Shown here: positions 27,401 to 37,063 of the stretch, piece by piece
Position numbering within the stretch: the stretch's first letter is position 1
Layout: each line of letters opens with the position of its first letter
From: Streptomyces cacaoi
GTDB lineage: Bacteria > Actinomycetota > Actinomycetes > Streptomycetales > Streptomycetaceae
Direction of reading: 5' to 3'
Assembly (NCBI RefSeq): GCF_006539165.1
Contig: NZ_BJMM01000019.1
Span: forward strand, 1-64,000
Length of the DNA stretch: 64,000 nt
The notes under the pieces: model-generated
Told to the model about the DNA's origin: nothing
Database searches by the model: none
The model's input: only the letters and a program-made list of their open reading frames with translations
Translations under genes and position numbers: made by a program

Positions 27401-28615
27401 CGAGCCGAGCACCAGGACGCACAACAGGCCCTGGAGCGCGGCCAGTCCGAGGGTACGGCTGCGGGCGCGCAGCACCGCGTAGTACAGCTCGATCACCACC
27501 CGGAGCAGCGCGCCCACCGCGTACAGCCGCAGCAGGGGAGTGGCGGCCTCGGCGTATCCGGGGCCGAAGACGTGCAGGATCTGCGGTGCGAACAGGAAGA
27601 GCGCCCCGCACACCGGCAGCATGATGCGGACCATCCGGCCCAGCGCGGCCCGGCAGTTGCCGGCCAGCTGTTCCGGGCTGTGCGCCCCCTCGACCGTCAG
27701 CGACGAACCCATGTTCAGCGCCAGCAGGTTGACGGTGCCGCCGATGGTCGTCGTGATGTAGAAGTACGCGTTGTCGCTGGAGCTGACCTGGGAGGCGACG
27801 ACGACCGGCACCAGGTAGACGACCGCGAGCGAGAACAGGGCCCCGGTGTAGTCGCCCGCCAGGAAGCGGCCCATCTCGCGCAGCCCCGCGGGGCGCGCCG
27901 TCCCCCGGGTCGCCGCCGTGTGCCGGGGCACGAGCCGCCGGAAGACCAGCCAGCCCAGCGGGATCGTCGACAGTCCGATCGCCAGGGCCCAGGAGACGAA
28001 GACGCCCGCCGCCGGGAGAGCCGTGGCCAGCACGATCAGCAGGACGAGCTTCCCCGTCAGGAAGACGGTGTTGCCCACCGGTACCCACCGCGCGCTGCGC
28101 AGCCCGGTGAGCACCCCGTCCTGGAGGGTGAGCAGCGACCAGCCGACCACGGCCAGCACGAACCCCAGCCCCGGCAGCAGGCCGTGCAGAAACCGGTAGG
28201 AGGGGCCCCAGTGGTCCAGCGTCGCCAGGAACACCAGTGCGGCGAGCGCGACGACCACCGAACTGGCCGCGTAGGTGCGGAGGATGAGCCGCCCCGTGGT
28301 CCGTCCGGCGACCGGGACGAAGCGGGCGAGCGCGCCGATCAGGGTGACGGCCGTCAGCCCGGCCAGGAACTTCATCGCCGCGACGGCGGCCGAGCCGCGG
28401 CCGACCGCGTCGTCGCTGTAGTAGCGGGCGGCGACGACCCAGTAGCCGAGGCCCAGCACGGCGGAGATCCCGGTGTTCACCATCAGCGCGTAGGCGTTCC
28501 GGAACAGCTGGCTGCCCGGGCGTGCGCCGGGCGCGCTCCGCGCACCGGCCGGGGCGTCCGGCGCCCCGGGTCCGGTGTCCGCCGTCGTCTGGGTCCTGGC
28601 CGTCGTGTCCGTCAC
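24488..28615 (-). CDS. Wzx-like flippase fused to a GT-C-like polytopic membrane module
   Basis: 1,375 residues from GTG overlapping the previous stop (GTGA). Residues about 38-450 form a 12-14-helix MOP/Wzx-type lipid-linked oligosaccharide flippase (NAYALMVNTGISAVLGLGYWVVAARYYS). Residues about 460-690 are a disordered Pro/Glu/Ala/His linker built from tandem repeats. From about 700 to the end is a second polytopic module of 10-12 helices, with a large extracytoplasmic loop and a final helix near the C-terminus, resembling GT-C membrane glycosyltransferases. I see no definite DD/DE catalytic pair. Flipping and modifying or polymerising the product of the upstream glycosyltransferases is a reasonable inference. 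The fusion itself is directly visible. Confidence 0.8.
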   Translation of the reverse strand: MTDTTARTQTTADTGPGAPDAPAGARSAPGARPGSQLFRNAYALMVNTGISAVLGLGYWVVAARYYSDDAVGRGSAAVAAMKFLAGLTAVTLIGALARFVPVAGRTTGRLILRTYAASSVVVALAALVFLATLDHWGPSYRFLHGLLPGLGFVLAVVGWSLLTLQDGVLTGLRSARWVPVGNTVFLTGKLVLLIVLATALPAAGVFVSWALAIGLSTIPLGWLVFRRLVPRHTAATRGTARPAGLREMGRFLAGDYTGALFSLAVVYLVPVVVASQVSSSDNAYFYITTTIGGTVNLLALNMGSSLTVEGAHSPEQLAGNCRAALGRMVRIMLPVCGALFLFAPQILHVFGPGYAEAATPLLRLYAVGALLRVVIELYYAVLRARSRTLGLAALQGLLCVLVLGSTLVLLPHLGLTGAGLAETGSLLVVTAIAGAKLYPVLRGRTPVPPSGTPGACGGPGADRTPGAAGALGGPGTPGGPGADRTPGAGPGVPGSDDGVEQVGPAQATGRAQGAEPSPADAPARETGPTSAAGPDREAGPSREAEPTQEAAPSQEAEPTQEAAPSQEGDPAQEAEPARESEPGQGIGPTPAAGWDQVAGPDPAADPSRATHGSPAAHGPPETHGFPATHGFPAAHGSPWQTVHRQVDPPRAGPSWAEDDEDPLAHLRAEQPDAGPGAGAPPYGTPVAPPPGPRRTARLRAAVRRPATALWLLLAAALALYWLPLRGMGEAELSRMGGLGLVTVLPYGTLAGAALLVCVFAGALALGRRHRALLLGTLLATVVSLHAVPAVLETMPRFATAWQHLGFVDHIVRTGTAVPDLDARWSWPGFFAGAAFLAQAAGVDDLTGLLRWWPTLLQLACLAPLALLLRAVRAGWRAKWCALWFFALCGWVGQDYFSPQGFTYLFHLLFVALLVVWFRAPARPRGGREPGEADPAASGRLERGVLLAVLLALFLAAVAAHQLTPFVMLGSLAGLLLVRRGTLRGLPLLCAVVLAAWVGLLAEPFWSGHFDELFGGIGGLGGNVSSSVAGRIEGGSEVHKLVLYARVALAAGTLALAACGLLRRLRSGISDRALLVLTAVPFLAFGAQSYGGEIALRVFLFAAPTACVLAALGLFPQPSAGPARRVWRAPVAALLAGLVLMGGFLVARWGNEQFERVRPGEVAALEYVYAHDEPSARVLWPSNDPVEDVTPAMPWGARDAERIEYVPFRAPLLAGGARGPGGAEAAARVARELREAGPGSYVLLNSGQSTYLHLDSGYPAGWQREMTAALDARDDLRPVLRNGDAVLYTLRDPGPGAPPAPDPGPAGPTVTWNPYSVAGAFAAVVLLALLGVREAVRVTGRPGPRRDAWLQGSFWFALPLVMLLCAALVQRFVTLS
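26690..27250. repeat. Tandem repeats encoding the flippase linker
   Basis: 15-bp units around CCGTGGG(C/T)TGCCGGG at about 26700-26790 encode the THGFPA-type repeats. Units of 15 and 30 bp at about 26870-27060 encode EAEPTQEAAPSQ-type repeats. 27120-27250 has Pro/Gly repeats with CTCCGGGC cores. All keep the frame. Confidence 0.75.
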
Positions 28616-30807
28616 TTCTGCCGGATTCCTCCGATGCGGTGGGGGGCCGCCGACGCCGCCAGGGCCGCGGCCCGGCGGGTGCGGCGGACCACGGCGTACC
28701 CCTTGCCCAGCGCCCGGTCCGGGGCGAAGTTCCGCCCCAGCGCCCGCCCTTCGAGCAGCCGCTCGAACTCCGCGGGGCCGGTGCTGCGCCGCACGGTCAG
28801 CCGCGTCAGCGCGTAGGGGCCCTGGCCCGGTCCCGCCAGGGTGTTGCCGACGGCGAGCGCCTGGTCGTAGCCGGACGCCCGCACCGCCCGGCGCACCCGG
28901 CGGCTGGAGTACCCGAACGGGTAGGCGAAGGAGACCGGCACCTCGCCCGTGGCCTCGGCGAGCAGTTCCCGGCAGCGGACCAGCTCGGTGCGCAGCTCCG
29001 GCTCGTCGAGCTGGTCGAGCTGGGGGTGTGTATGGCTGTGGCCGCCGATCTCCACACCGGCGGCGGCCAGTTCGCGCACCTGGTCCCAGGTGAGCATCGT
29101 GTCGAGCGCGCCGCCCGTGTGGTGCGGGCCCGGCAGCCATCCGGTGGTGACGAACAGGCTCGCGGCGAAGCCGTGCCGGGCCAGTTCGGGCAGCGCGTGG
29201 GTGTGCACACCGGCGTAGCCGTCGTCGAAGGTGAGCAGCACCGGGCGTGGCGGCAGCGGCCCGGCGCCGCGCCAGGCCGCGGCCAGCTGTGCCGTGGTGA
29301 CGGGGGTGCAGCGGTGCGCCGCCAGCATCTCCAGCTGCTGGGCGAAGGCCGCCGGCGCGACGGACAGCCGCCGGGTGGCCCGCGCCGGACGGTCGGTGAC
29401 GGCGTGGTACATCAACACCGGCACGGCCCCACCGCTCCTTGAACGCCCGCCTGCCGCATACCCGCCCGCACGCCTGCCTGCCGTACGGACGGCTGCCGTC
29501 TGCACGGCTGCCGCCCGCATGGCTGCCGTGCGCCTGCCTGCCGTACGCATGCCGGTCGCCGCCGCTTCCGTCCAACGCCCGGAAGCCGACCGGCCGTTGG
29601 ACGGACGCTCCTCCGGGACTCCCGCCCGCGCCCCCGTCCGCTTCTCGGCGTCCTCCCGGACGGGTTCCGGGGCGTCGGGGAGGACGCCGGGAACCCGCGC
29701 GTCCGGCCCGACGGAGGCCGGGGCGTGCGGCGTGGCGGGAGCGACCGGCGCGACGGAAGCCGAGGTGCTCGGCCCGACGGCAGCCGAGGCAGGCGACGCG
29801 GCGGGGGCCTCCGGCCCGGCGCGGCCCCGGGCGAGCGCCCCGGCCCGGCCCAGCGCGTAGCCGGCGGCCGCCGCACCGGCCCCCAGCAGGATCGCTCCGG
29901 CGCGCCCCGCCCCGCCGGGCCGGCCCAGCAGGGCGTCGCGCAGGCCGCGCAGCACACCGAGGGGCAACACCCGGGTGGTGTAGGCCCGTTCGGTCGCCAG
30001 GCCGTCCCGGGCGCCGACCAGCCCGGCCACCCGGGCCTTGGACAGGCCCTCGGCGAAGCACCGGGACCGCAGATAGCCGGGCCGCGCCCGGACGCGCGGC
30101 ACGCGGTGGTGGATGACGGCACGGTCGTCCACGAGCAGCACCGCCTCCGGCATCAGGCGGCGCAGCCGGATGCACAGCTCCGTCTCCTCGCAGCCCAGCG
30201 GCAGCCGTGCGCCGTCCCGGCCGATGCCGGTGGTGAACCCGCCGGCCGCCGCGAACACCGAACGCCGGAACGAGGCGTTGCCGCCGAGCACGTTGCGCAC
30301 CGGGACCCGGCCGGGCGGATGCCCGCGGTAGGTGCAGCCCACGGCCCAGTCCAGTTCCTCGGGGAACCAGACGGGCCGCCGTCCGCCGTCCCAGGCGGGT
30401 TCGGTCCTCCCGCCGACGGCCAGCACCCGGGGGTCGTCGTAGGCGGCGACGAGGTGCCGCAGCCAGTCGGGTTCGGCGACGGCGTCGTCGTCCAGGAAGG
30501 CGATCAGCTCGCCCGTGGCGGCGGCGATCCCGGTGTTGCGCGCAGCGGACAGCCCGCGCGGGCCCGGATTGTCCACGACGGTGATCCCCGCGGCGGCCGC
30601 GCCCGCGCCGCCGTACCGCGCCCCGAGCCGGGCGAGCAGCCCGGGGCAGTGGTCGACGACGAGCAGCAGTTCGTGTGCCGGGTGGCGCTGCGCCCGCACC
30701 GAGGCGACGGCGGCGGCGATGTCGTGCCACCGCTCCTCGGTGTGGACGCAGATCACCACGGACACCGTCCCCGGCCGCGCGACGGCGGCCGGGGACGGTG
30801 CCGTCAC
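28612..30807 (-). CDS. Bifunctional GT2 glycosyltransferase - CE4 polysaccharide deacetylase
   Basis: 731 residues from GTG overlapping the previous stop (GTGA), with GGGAGG upstream. N-terminal GT2: VSVVICVHTEERW, then LIAFLDDDAV with the metal-binding DDD, and later GCEETELCIRL. A low-complexity Ala/Thr/Arg linker (bases about 29440-29850) follows. The C-terminal CE4/NodB domain has VPVLMYHAV, catalytic LTFDDGYAG, metal motif GGHSHTHPQL and FAYPFGY. It would transfer a sugar and N-deacetylate the product. The two domains are usually separate genes. The combination points to deacetylated exopolysaccharide synthesis, as inference. Confidence 0.86.
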   Translation of the reverse strand: MTAPSPAAVARPGTVSVVICVHTEERWHDIAAAVASVRAQRHPAHELLLVVDHCPGLLARLGARYGGAGAAAAGITVVDNPGPRGLSAARNTGIAAATGELIAFLDDDAVAEPDWLRHLVAAYDDPRVLAVGGRTEPAWDGGRRPVWFPEELDWAVGCTYRGHPPGRVPVRNVLGGNASFRRSVFAAAGGFTTGIGRDGARLPLGCEETELCIRLRRLMPEAVLLVDDRAVIHHRVPRVRARPGYLRSRCFAEGLSKARVAGLVGARDGLATERAYTTRVLPLGVLRGLRDALLGRPGGAGRAGAILLGAGAAAAGYALGRAGALARGRAGPEAPAASPASAAVGPSTSASVAPVAPATPHAPASVGPDARVPGVLPDAPEPVREDAEKRTGARAGVPEERPSNGRSASGRWTEAAATGMRTAGRRTAAMRAAAVQTAAVRTAGRRAGGYAAGGRSRSGGAVPVLMYHAVTDRPARATRRLSVAPAAFAQQLEMLAAHRCTPVTTAQLAAAWRGAGPLPPRPVLLTFDDGYAGVHTHALPELARHGFAASLFVTTGWLPGPHHTGGALDTMLTWDQVRELAAAGVEIGGHSHTHPQLDQLDEPELRTELVRCRELLAEATGEVPVSFAYPFGYSSRRVRRAVRASGYDQALAVGNTLAGPGQGPYALTRLTVRRSTGPAEFERLLEGRALGRNFAPDRALGKGYAVVRRTRRAAALAASAAPHRIGGIRQK

Positions 30808-31628
30808 GAGCCCTCCCGTGCCACGGCGGGTCTGCGCACCGCTGCGGGCACGCGCTGCCGCCGCCCGGCCGGCTCGCGCAGTATCACCCGCAGCACCCGC
30901 AGCCCGTCGCGGACCGCCCGCAGATTGCTGTCGCCGTGGATGCGCCGGTACTCGTGGCTGGGGATCTCCTGCACGCGGTAACCGGCCCGCACCACCCGGA
31001 TGTTCATCAGCGTCTCGACCTCGAAGCCCGCGCAGTCCAGCGCGATCCGCTCCAGGCAGTGCCGCCAGAAGGCGTTGTAGCCGTAGCACAGGTCGGTGTA
31101 GCGGGCGCCGAACTTGCGGTTGACGAGCCCGGTCAGTACCCGGTTGCCGAGCTTGCGCACCGGCGTCATGTCGTCGGTGCCGCCGCCGTTGGCGAAGCGC
31201 GAGCCCTTGGCGAAGTCGGCGCCGCCGACCAGCGCGGAGACATAGGCGACGATCTCCCCGCCGTCCGCGGAGCCGTCGGCGTCGACCATCACCACGATCT
31301 CGCCGGTGCAGGCGGCGAACCCGGCGATCAGGGCGTCGCCCTTGCCCTTGCCGCGCTGGGTGACGACCTTGACGTCGGGCCGCAGCCGGCGGGCCACGGC
31401 CACCGTGTCGTCGGTGGAGTCCCCGTCCACCAGGACGACCTCGTGGATCCACTCCGGCAGCGAACCGAAGACGTACGGCAGGTTCTCCGCCTCGTTCATC
31501 GCCGGGATGACGACGCTGACCGGCGGTGCGATGGCCAGATGGCTGGAGATACGGCGGAAGTCCGCGGACACCCGGTCCCGGCCGGGTAACGGCTCCTCGC
31601 CGGATAACGGTCGCACGACGAACGTCAT
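30804..31628 (-). CDS. GT2 glycosyltransferase, dolichol-phosphate-mannose-synthase-like
   Basis: 274 residues from ATG with GAGAGGG upstream. The GT2 core is clear: VSVVIPAMNEAENLPYV, VLVDGDSTDDTV, GKGDALIAGF and VMVDADGSADGGE with the catalytic DxD. Later GTDDMTPVRKLGN and DLCYGYNAFWR are typical of the DPM1/DPG family that loads a sugar on polyprenyl phosphate. No membrane helix is present, so it acts at the inner face of the membrane. It leads a three-gene overlapping operon with the GT2-CE4 and flippase fusions. Confidence 0.88.
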   Translation of the reverse strand: MTFVVRPLSGEEPLPGRDRVSADFRRISSHLAIAPPVSVVIPAMNEAENLPYVFGSLPEWIHEVVLVDGDSTDDTVAVARRLRPDVKVVTQRGKGKGDALIAGFAACTGEIVVMVDADGSADGGEIVAYVSALVGGADFAKGSRFANGGGTDDMTPVRKLGNRVLTGLVNRKFGARYTDLCYGYNAFWRHCLERIALDCAGFEVETLMNIRVVRAGYRVQEIPSHEYRRIHGDSNLRAVRDGLRVLRVILREPAGRRQRVPAAVRRPAVAREGS

Positions 31629-32037
31629 GGGTGTGTGCCCTCTCGTCCGGGGGGCCGCCTTCCCGGCGGCCCGGCGTAGTGACCGGTGCGAAAGGGGGGT
31701 TGTGCTCCGCGAGTGCGGAGCGCGTGCTCGTGTACCGTCCCGCGCGGCCCGCCGGCCGGTGCCCGCCGTGCGTCCGCACGGCGAACCGGTCGGCGGCACC
31801 CCCCAACCGCGCCCCGTACCCCGCCTCCGGCGTGGCCCTCCCCTGAGCCGGCCGGCGACGGTGCCCGCCGAAACGGGCGATACGAGTGGATTCAAGACGG
31901 TATTGGCGGACAGATACGGTTGGCAATACCTCACTCGTAAGTGACCGGTTTTGTCGGCCTGTTGCGGTGATGCGGTGTTCACCGGTTCCGGAGTGCCCGC
32001 GGGTGTGCCGTCTCCCGTCCCTCCCGGGGCTCTCCCG
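31629..32037 (-). promoter_or_regulatory. Promoter region of the glycan operon
   Basis: 410 bp without a gene. 31868-31980 is markedly less GC-rich than its surroundings. On the minus strand a TTGCCA and a TACCGT hexamer lie 18 bases apart within 31890-31935, a passable housekeeping promoter. CACTCGTAAGTG (31932-31943) is an imperfect palindrome beside it. Confidence 0.5.
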
Positions 32038-33168
32038 TCACGCGCCGCCGGCCCCGCCCCGCCGCCCGGTGCGTACCGAACCGGCCGCCTTGAGCAACCG
32101 GTCGGCGGGGCCGAACAGTTCGGGCCGGGCGACGACCGTGTTCCGCAGGGCCCGCACCGGCGCACGCCGCGCCCGGTGCCCCAGCGCCACCGGGTGCCGC
32201 CGCGTCAGCCAGCCCTCGTACACGGGGATCTCCCGCGTCTTGAGCTGATCCTTGTACTCCTTGCGGCCCCGGCCCAGATCGAGCAGGGTGACGCCCTCGG
32301 CCGCCGCGGCCTCCGCCATGCGCAGATGCATCACGAGGCCGGGCGAGAACCGGCCGAACTCCGGGTCGTAGGCCGGGAACCAGCAGGTGTGCACCACCCC
32401 GGTGCGCAGCCCGAAGTGCGCGGCGACCGGCCGGTCCCCGGCGTACAGCACCGACAGCCGGCCCGCGAAGCCGTCCGGCGCCGGCCGGGCGCGGGAGTGG
32501 AAGAGATGGTGCAGCAGCCGGACGATCCAGGGGCGCGCGAAGCGGTCGCTGCGCCCGGTGCGCCGGTACTGCGCCGACTTCCACGCCATCAGCGTCTCCA
32601 GCATCCGGGGATCGCGCTCGTCGTGCACATAGCGCACGGTCCCCGCCTGCCGCCCCAGCCTGCGTTCCTTGGCCAGCGTCGTACGGACGAACTTCGGTGA
32701 CCGCTCGCGCAGTCCGGCCAGATAGGCGTCGAACCCCTGGCCGAGATCGAGGACGGGCGAGCCGTGCGCCGCCGTCACCCCCTGAGCGAGGCCGGGCTGG
32801 CCGTGCGCCAGGTGGTCGAACTCCCACACCGCCAGATCACAGGCCCGCAACAGTTCCCGCCCGGAACAGCGGAACCCGGCCCTGTGCACCATGCCCTGGC
32901 AGTCGGAGAGCCCCAGCCCGGCGGCGCGCCCCACGCCCAACGCCCCGCGCTGGTACGGGAAGTAGGCGGCGGGTTCCCCGTCGCCGTCCCGTACGACGGC
33001 GATCCGGACGTCCGGACGGCAGCGGCCGAGCGCCAGGGCGAACTCCGGTGCCAGAAACGGGTTGGCCAGCTGCGGCGCACCGTGTGCGGGCGCCTGCGCC
33101 TGGAGCGCCGACCACGCCGTCCGGTCGGCCGCGGACAGCTCTCCCGTACGGCAGACGGTGATCTCCAT
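32038..33168 (-). CDS. CelD/BcsL-type acetyltransferase (FemAB-like GNAT)
   Basis: 376 residues. The double-GNAT architecture of the CelD family is recognisable: NPFLAPEFALALGR, then PKFVRTTLAKERRL, then AHFGLRTGVVHTCWFPAYDPEFGRFSPG and LLDLGRGRKEYKDQLKTRE. Family members acylate polysaccharides or other envelope polymers. Its start is one base after the stop of the upstream membrane-protein gene, so the two are coupled. The location next to glycosyltransferases supports acylation of the same glycan. Confidence 0.85.
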   Translation of the reverse strand: MEITVCRTGELSAADRTAWSALQAQAPAHGAPQLANPFLAPEFALALGRCRPDVRIAVVRDGDGEPAAYFPYQRGALGVGRAAGLGLSDCQGMVHRAGFRCSGRELLRACDLAVWEFDHLAHGQPGLAQGVTAAHGSPVLDLGQGFDAYLAGLRERSPKFVRTTLAKERRLGRQAGTVRYVHDERDPRMLETLMAWKSAQYRRTGRSDRFARPWIVRLLHHLFHSRARPAPDGFAGRLSVLYAGDRPVAAHFGLRTGVVHTCWFPAYDPEFGRFSPGLVMHLRMAEAAAAEGVTLLDLGRGRKEYKDQLKTREIPVYEGWLTRRHPVALGHRARRAPVRALRNTVVARPELFGPADRLLKAAGSVRTGRRGGAGGA

Positions 33169-33169
33169 C

Positions 33170-33730
33170 TCACCCGTCCCGCCGCACGCCCGGGCTCTCC
33201 AGCCGGTCACCGCCGCCCTCCTCTCCGCCCGGCACCGGGGCCGGAGCGCCCGGTGCCTCGTAGGGCCCGGCCGCCCCGGGGCCGCCTGTGCCGTCCGCCG
33301 TGCCGCCCGCCGCACGGACGGTGCCGCCCGCGCCGCGCGTACCGCCCGCACCGATCGCGCGGGCCGCCAGCCCGGCCAGGCTCAGCGCGCCGACGGCGAC
33401 GACCCCGCCGCGCGCCGACCACGCGTGCGTCGCGAGCATGAGCTGCGCGGTCAGCAGGTCGACCGCCAGGGCGCCGACGAGGGCGACGACCGTCCGGCTG
33501 AGCGGGTCGAGCCGGGGCAGCGCCGCGGCCAGCGCGGTGGCGGGCGCCGCCAGCAGGAAGAACACGGTGAACGGTGCGCGGAGCACCGAGGTGCCGTCCG
33601 TGAGGGCGAGGGCGGCGCCCACGCCCGCGACGGCGGTCGCCGCCCCCGCGAGCAGCGCCCGGGAATCGCCCCCGGCACGTGCCCGTCCGGAACGGTCATG
33701 GATGTACTGATCGTGCGACATGTTCTGCAT
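33170..33730 (-). CDS. Small integral membrane protein
   Basis: 186 residues from the ATG at 33730 (MQNMSHDQYIHD). The next ATG at 33721 is an alternative. Four hydrophobic segments occupy roughly residues 25-135 (ALLAGAATAVAGVGAALAL, FTVFFLLAAPATALAAAL, VVALVGALAVDLLTAQLML, GVVAVGALSLAGLAARAIG). The tail is Gly/Pro-rich and disordered. No family recognised. It is coupled to the acetyltransferase gene and may be a scaffold or transporter subunit for the glycan system. Confidence 0.72.
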   Translation of the reverse strand: MQNMSHDQYIHDRSGRARAGGDSRALLAGAATAVAGVGAALALTDGTSVLRAPFTVFFLLAAPATALAAALPRLDPLSRTVVALVGALAVDLLTAQLMLATHAWSARGGVVAVGALSLAGLAARAIGAGGTRGAGGTVRAAGGTADGTGGPGAAGPYEAPGAPAPVPGGEEGGGDRLESPGVRRDG

Positions 33731-34143
33731 TGGTGGCCGGCCCCCCGGTATGCCCCCCGACGCGCAGGATGCGCTCATCGCGTCCTCAATCTGGCGCGAC
33801 GGGAGTCGGGCGTCAAGCGCGCGCGGGCGCCGCGGACGGTCCCGCCGCCGGTCGCGGCAGGTTCCGGTTGCACCGGGGGCGCACGGAGGCGCGGCGGTGG
33901 CGTGATGGCGGTGTGGTGGCCGTGTGGAGCCCTCGATGCCTTGTCGGAGGGGCTCTCCCCGGCAGGTGCCGCCGGGCGCCGCCGAGTGCTGCGGGGTACG
34001 GCCGGGCGCCCGTGCGCGACGTCCGTGTTCGTCAACCGCCCCGTGGGGCAGGTGAATCAGATGACCGGGATACACGAGTGTCGTAGTCGGGAGATAGGGT
34101 TACTCTGCCCGGGCCGGGTGCCCTCGTACGGGTGGGGAGTGTC
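33731..34143. other. Divergent intergenic region with a candidate promoter
   Basis: No gene. Near the right end are ACACGAGTGT (an inverted repeat, about 34072-34081) and GATAGGGTTACTCT (34092-34105), which offers two -10-like hexamers about 40-50 bases upstream of the small gene at 34144. Confidence 0.5.
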
Positions 34144-34410
34144 ATGGAACAGATAACAATGAGCAGCAGAGCACGCGTACCCGCGATCACATGCGGGACG
34201 GGCGCGACGAGTTCGCGTCTCGACCGGCATCTTTCCGTGCTCGCCGGCCCCGCCGTCCCGCACGTCGAGACGGAGGAGGCGACGACGCTGATGCGAGAGA
34301 TCACACAGCGCGACGCCGCCGCGAGCCGGAAGGGGAACCGCGGAGCGCGGGTCTCGCTGTTCGCTCCGCTGCGCAAGCTGCGCCGAACCCTCTTCGGCGG
34401 GCGGAGCTGA
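34144..34410 (+). CDS. Small basic protein of unknown function
   Basis: 88 residues from ATG with GTGGGGAG just upstream. The first codons are unusually AT-rich for this genome (ATA, ACA, AGA, GTA), which may ease initiation. There is one cysteine (AITCGTG), an acidic centre (HVETEEATTLM) and a basic amphipathic C-terminus (LFAPLRKLRRTLFGG) that could bind membrane or nucleic acid. No export signal. No family recognised. It is followed by a hairpin, so it is likely a monocistronic transcript. Confidence 0.65.
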   Translation: MEQITMSSRARVPAITCGTGATSSRLDRHLSVLAGPAVPHVETEEATTLMREITQRDAAASRKGNRGARVSLFAPLRKLRRTLFGGRS

Positions 34411-34459
34411 GGCGGGCCGCCGGATCGTGTCACACGGTCCGTGCGGCCCGTCGCCGACA

Positions 34460-34494
34460 GGGGCCGGCTTCGTGGGAGCCGGCTCCCCGGCCCC
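34460..34494 (+). terminator. Terminator-like hairpin after the small basic gene
   Basis: GGGGCCGG pairs with CCGGCCCC. The interior contains the palindrome GGGAGCCGGCTCCC. It begins 50 bp past the stop. The remaining 34495-34738 is Pro/Ser-coding-like filler without a gene. Confidence 0.55.
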
Positions 34495-34738
34495 TCCCCG
34501 CACCCGGCCGCCGTACCCGGCCCCCCGCGCCCGGTCCCACCGCCGTCGGCGTGATGAGCTGATCCCGCCCGGATCCCCCTGATTTTCCCCGGCTCCCCTC
34601 CCGTTCGGCCCGCTTCGCCCGCGTATCCCGGCCTCTCCCGCTTTCTGTCTGCTCTGCCCGGTCCCACCCGGCTTCCCGGCCGGATGCTCCGCCCCGCTCC
34701 GGGATGTGCACCGCCCGGCCGATCCCGGCACCCGGCCC

Positions 34739-35494
34739 TCAGTCCGTGACGTTCTCCAGCGTGACGGAGAACGCGAACCGGTCCCCGCGGTAGTGGATCC
34801 GGACGACGTCCACCACCGCGCCGTCCTCGTCGTACGTCAGGCCCGTGTAGTAGAGGATCGGGCTCAGCAGCGGGACCTCCAGCAGCCGGGCCGTCTCCGG
34901 ATCGGCCAGCCGCGCCTCCACCGTGTCGGTGATCCGGCTGATCCGCACGCCCACCCGGTCCCTGAGCACCTTCGTCATGGGCAGGCCCCGGGCCAGGTCC
35001 TCGGGGTCGATCCGCGCCGCCACATCCGAACGGATCAGATTCACCGCCCAGTTGACCGGTTCGCCGCTCTCCCGGTCCCGGCGCAGCCGGCGGTAGGCCG
35101 TCGCCTCGCGCCGGCCGGGAAAGTGCTCGGCCAGCTCGGCCGGCACCGGTTCGCTCCCGTGGCCCAGCAGCGTGGTGTGCTCGCCCGACTGCTGGGCCAC
35201 GATCGCGTCCACGGAGCCGAGCAGCCGCACCGGGCGGGCGCGGCGCACATCGGGCTCGATGAAGGTGCCGCGCCGCCGGTGCCGGGTGATCAGCCCCTCG
35301 GTCTCCAGCTCCTTGAGCGCCTGGCGCATGGTGAGGACGCTGACGCCGTAGTGGCGGGCCAGTTGGTCCTCGGGCGGCAGCCGGTCCGGGGCCTGCGGGG
35401 GGCGGCCGAGTATGGAGGCGCGCAGCGACTGGGACACCTGGTACCAGAGGGGAAGCTTGCGATTCAGCTCCACCGGGTCCGGCACGAACGCCAA
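34739..35494 (-). CDS. GntR/HutC-family regulator with UTRA domain
   Basis: 251 residues starting at TTG, chosen because GGGAGG lies six bases before it. An internal GTG is less well placed. The winged helix is LPLWYQVSQSLRASILG, LPPEDQLARHYGVSVLTMRQALKELETEGLI, then GTFIEP. The UTRA effector domain follows (VNWAVNLIRSDVAARI, SPILYYTGLTYDEDGAVVDVVRIHYRGDRFAFSV). Position beside hmgA suggests control of aromatic amino-acid catabolism or of itself. The ligand is not deducible. Confidence 0.88.
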   Translation of the reverse strand: MAFVPDPVELNRKLPLWYQVSQSLRASILGRPPQAPDRLPPEDQLARHYGVSVLTMRQALKELETEGLITRHRRRGTFIEPDVRRARPVRLLGSVDAIVAQQSGEHTTLLGHGSEPVPAELAEHFPGRREATAYRRLRRDRESGEPVNWAVNLIRSDVAARIDPEDLARGLPMTKVLRDRVGVRISRITDTVEARLADPETARLLEVPLLSPILYYTGLTYDEDGAVVDVVRIHYRGDRFAFSVTLENVTD

Positions 35495-35528
35495 CTGCTG
35501 CCTCCCGCCGAAGAAAACGCCCCCAAGC

Positions 35529-35541
35529 TACCAGTGCGGTA
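35529..35541. promoter_or_regulatory. Candidate autoregulatory site of the GntR gene
   Basis: TACCAGTGCGGTA has TACC/GGTA arms. It adjoins a minus-strand TAGCTT that could be the -10 element of the TTG-started GntR gene. Short arms make this weak. Confidence 0.35.
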
Positions 35542-35566
35542 CCGGGCCGGCCCGGGCGGTGTCCGC

Positions 35567-36955
<1,389 letters not shown>

Positions 36956-37063
36956 GGCCAACTCCCGCCGGGTGAAGGAATCCTGTGCACGAACATAGGA
37001 ATTGACCGTCGCCCCGTCAACGGATCCGCTGAACCACCCTTCTGAGCTGGGCTTTTGCTCATA

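Noticed and set aside
24299..28816. A 1,505-codon plus-strand open frame opposite the flippase fusion
   Set aside because: It is an antisense shadow of a GC-rich gene. Its product is Arg/Gln/His-rich low complexity with no domain, and the minus strand has clear membrane-protein sequence.
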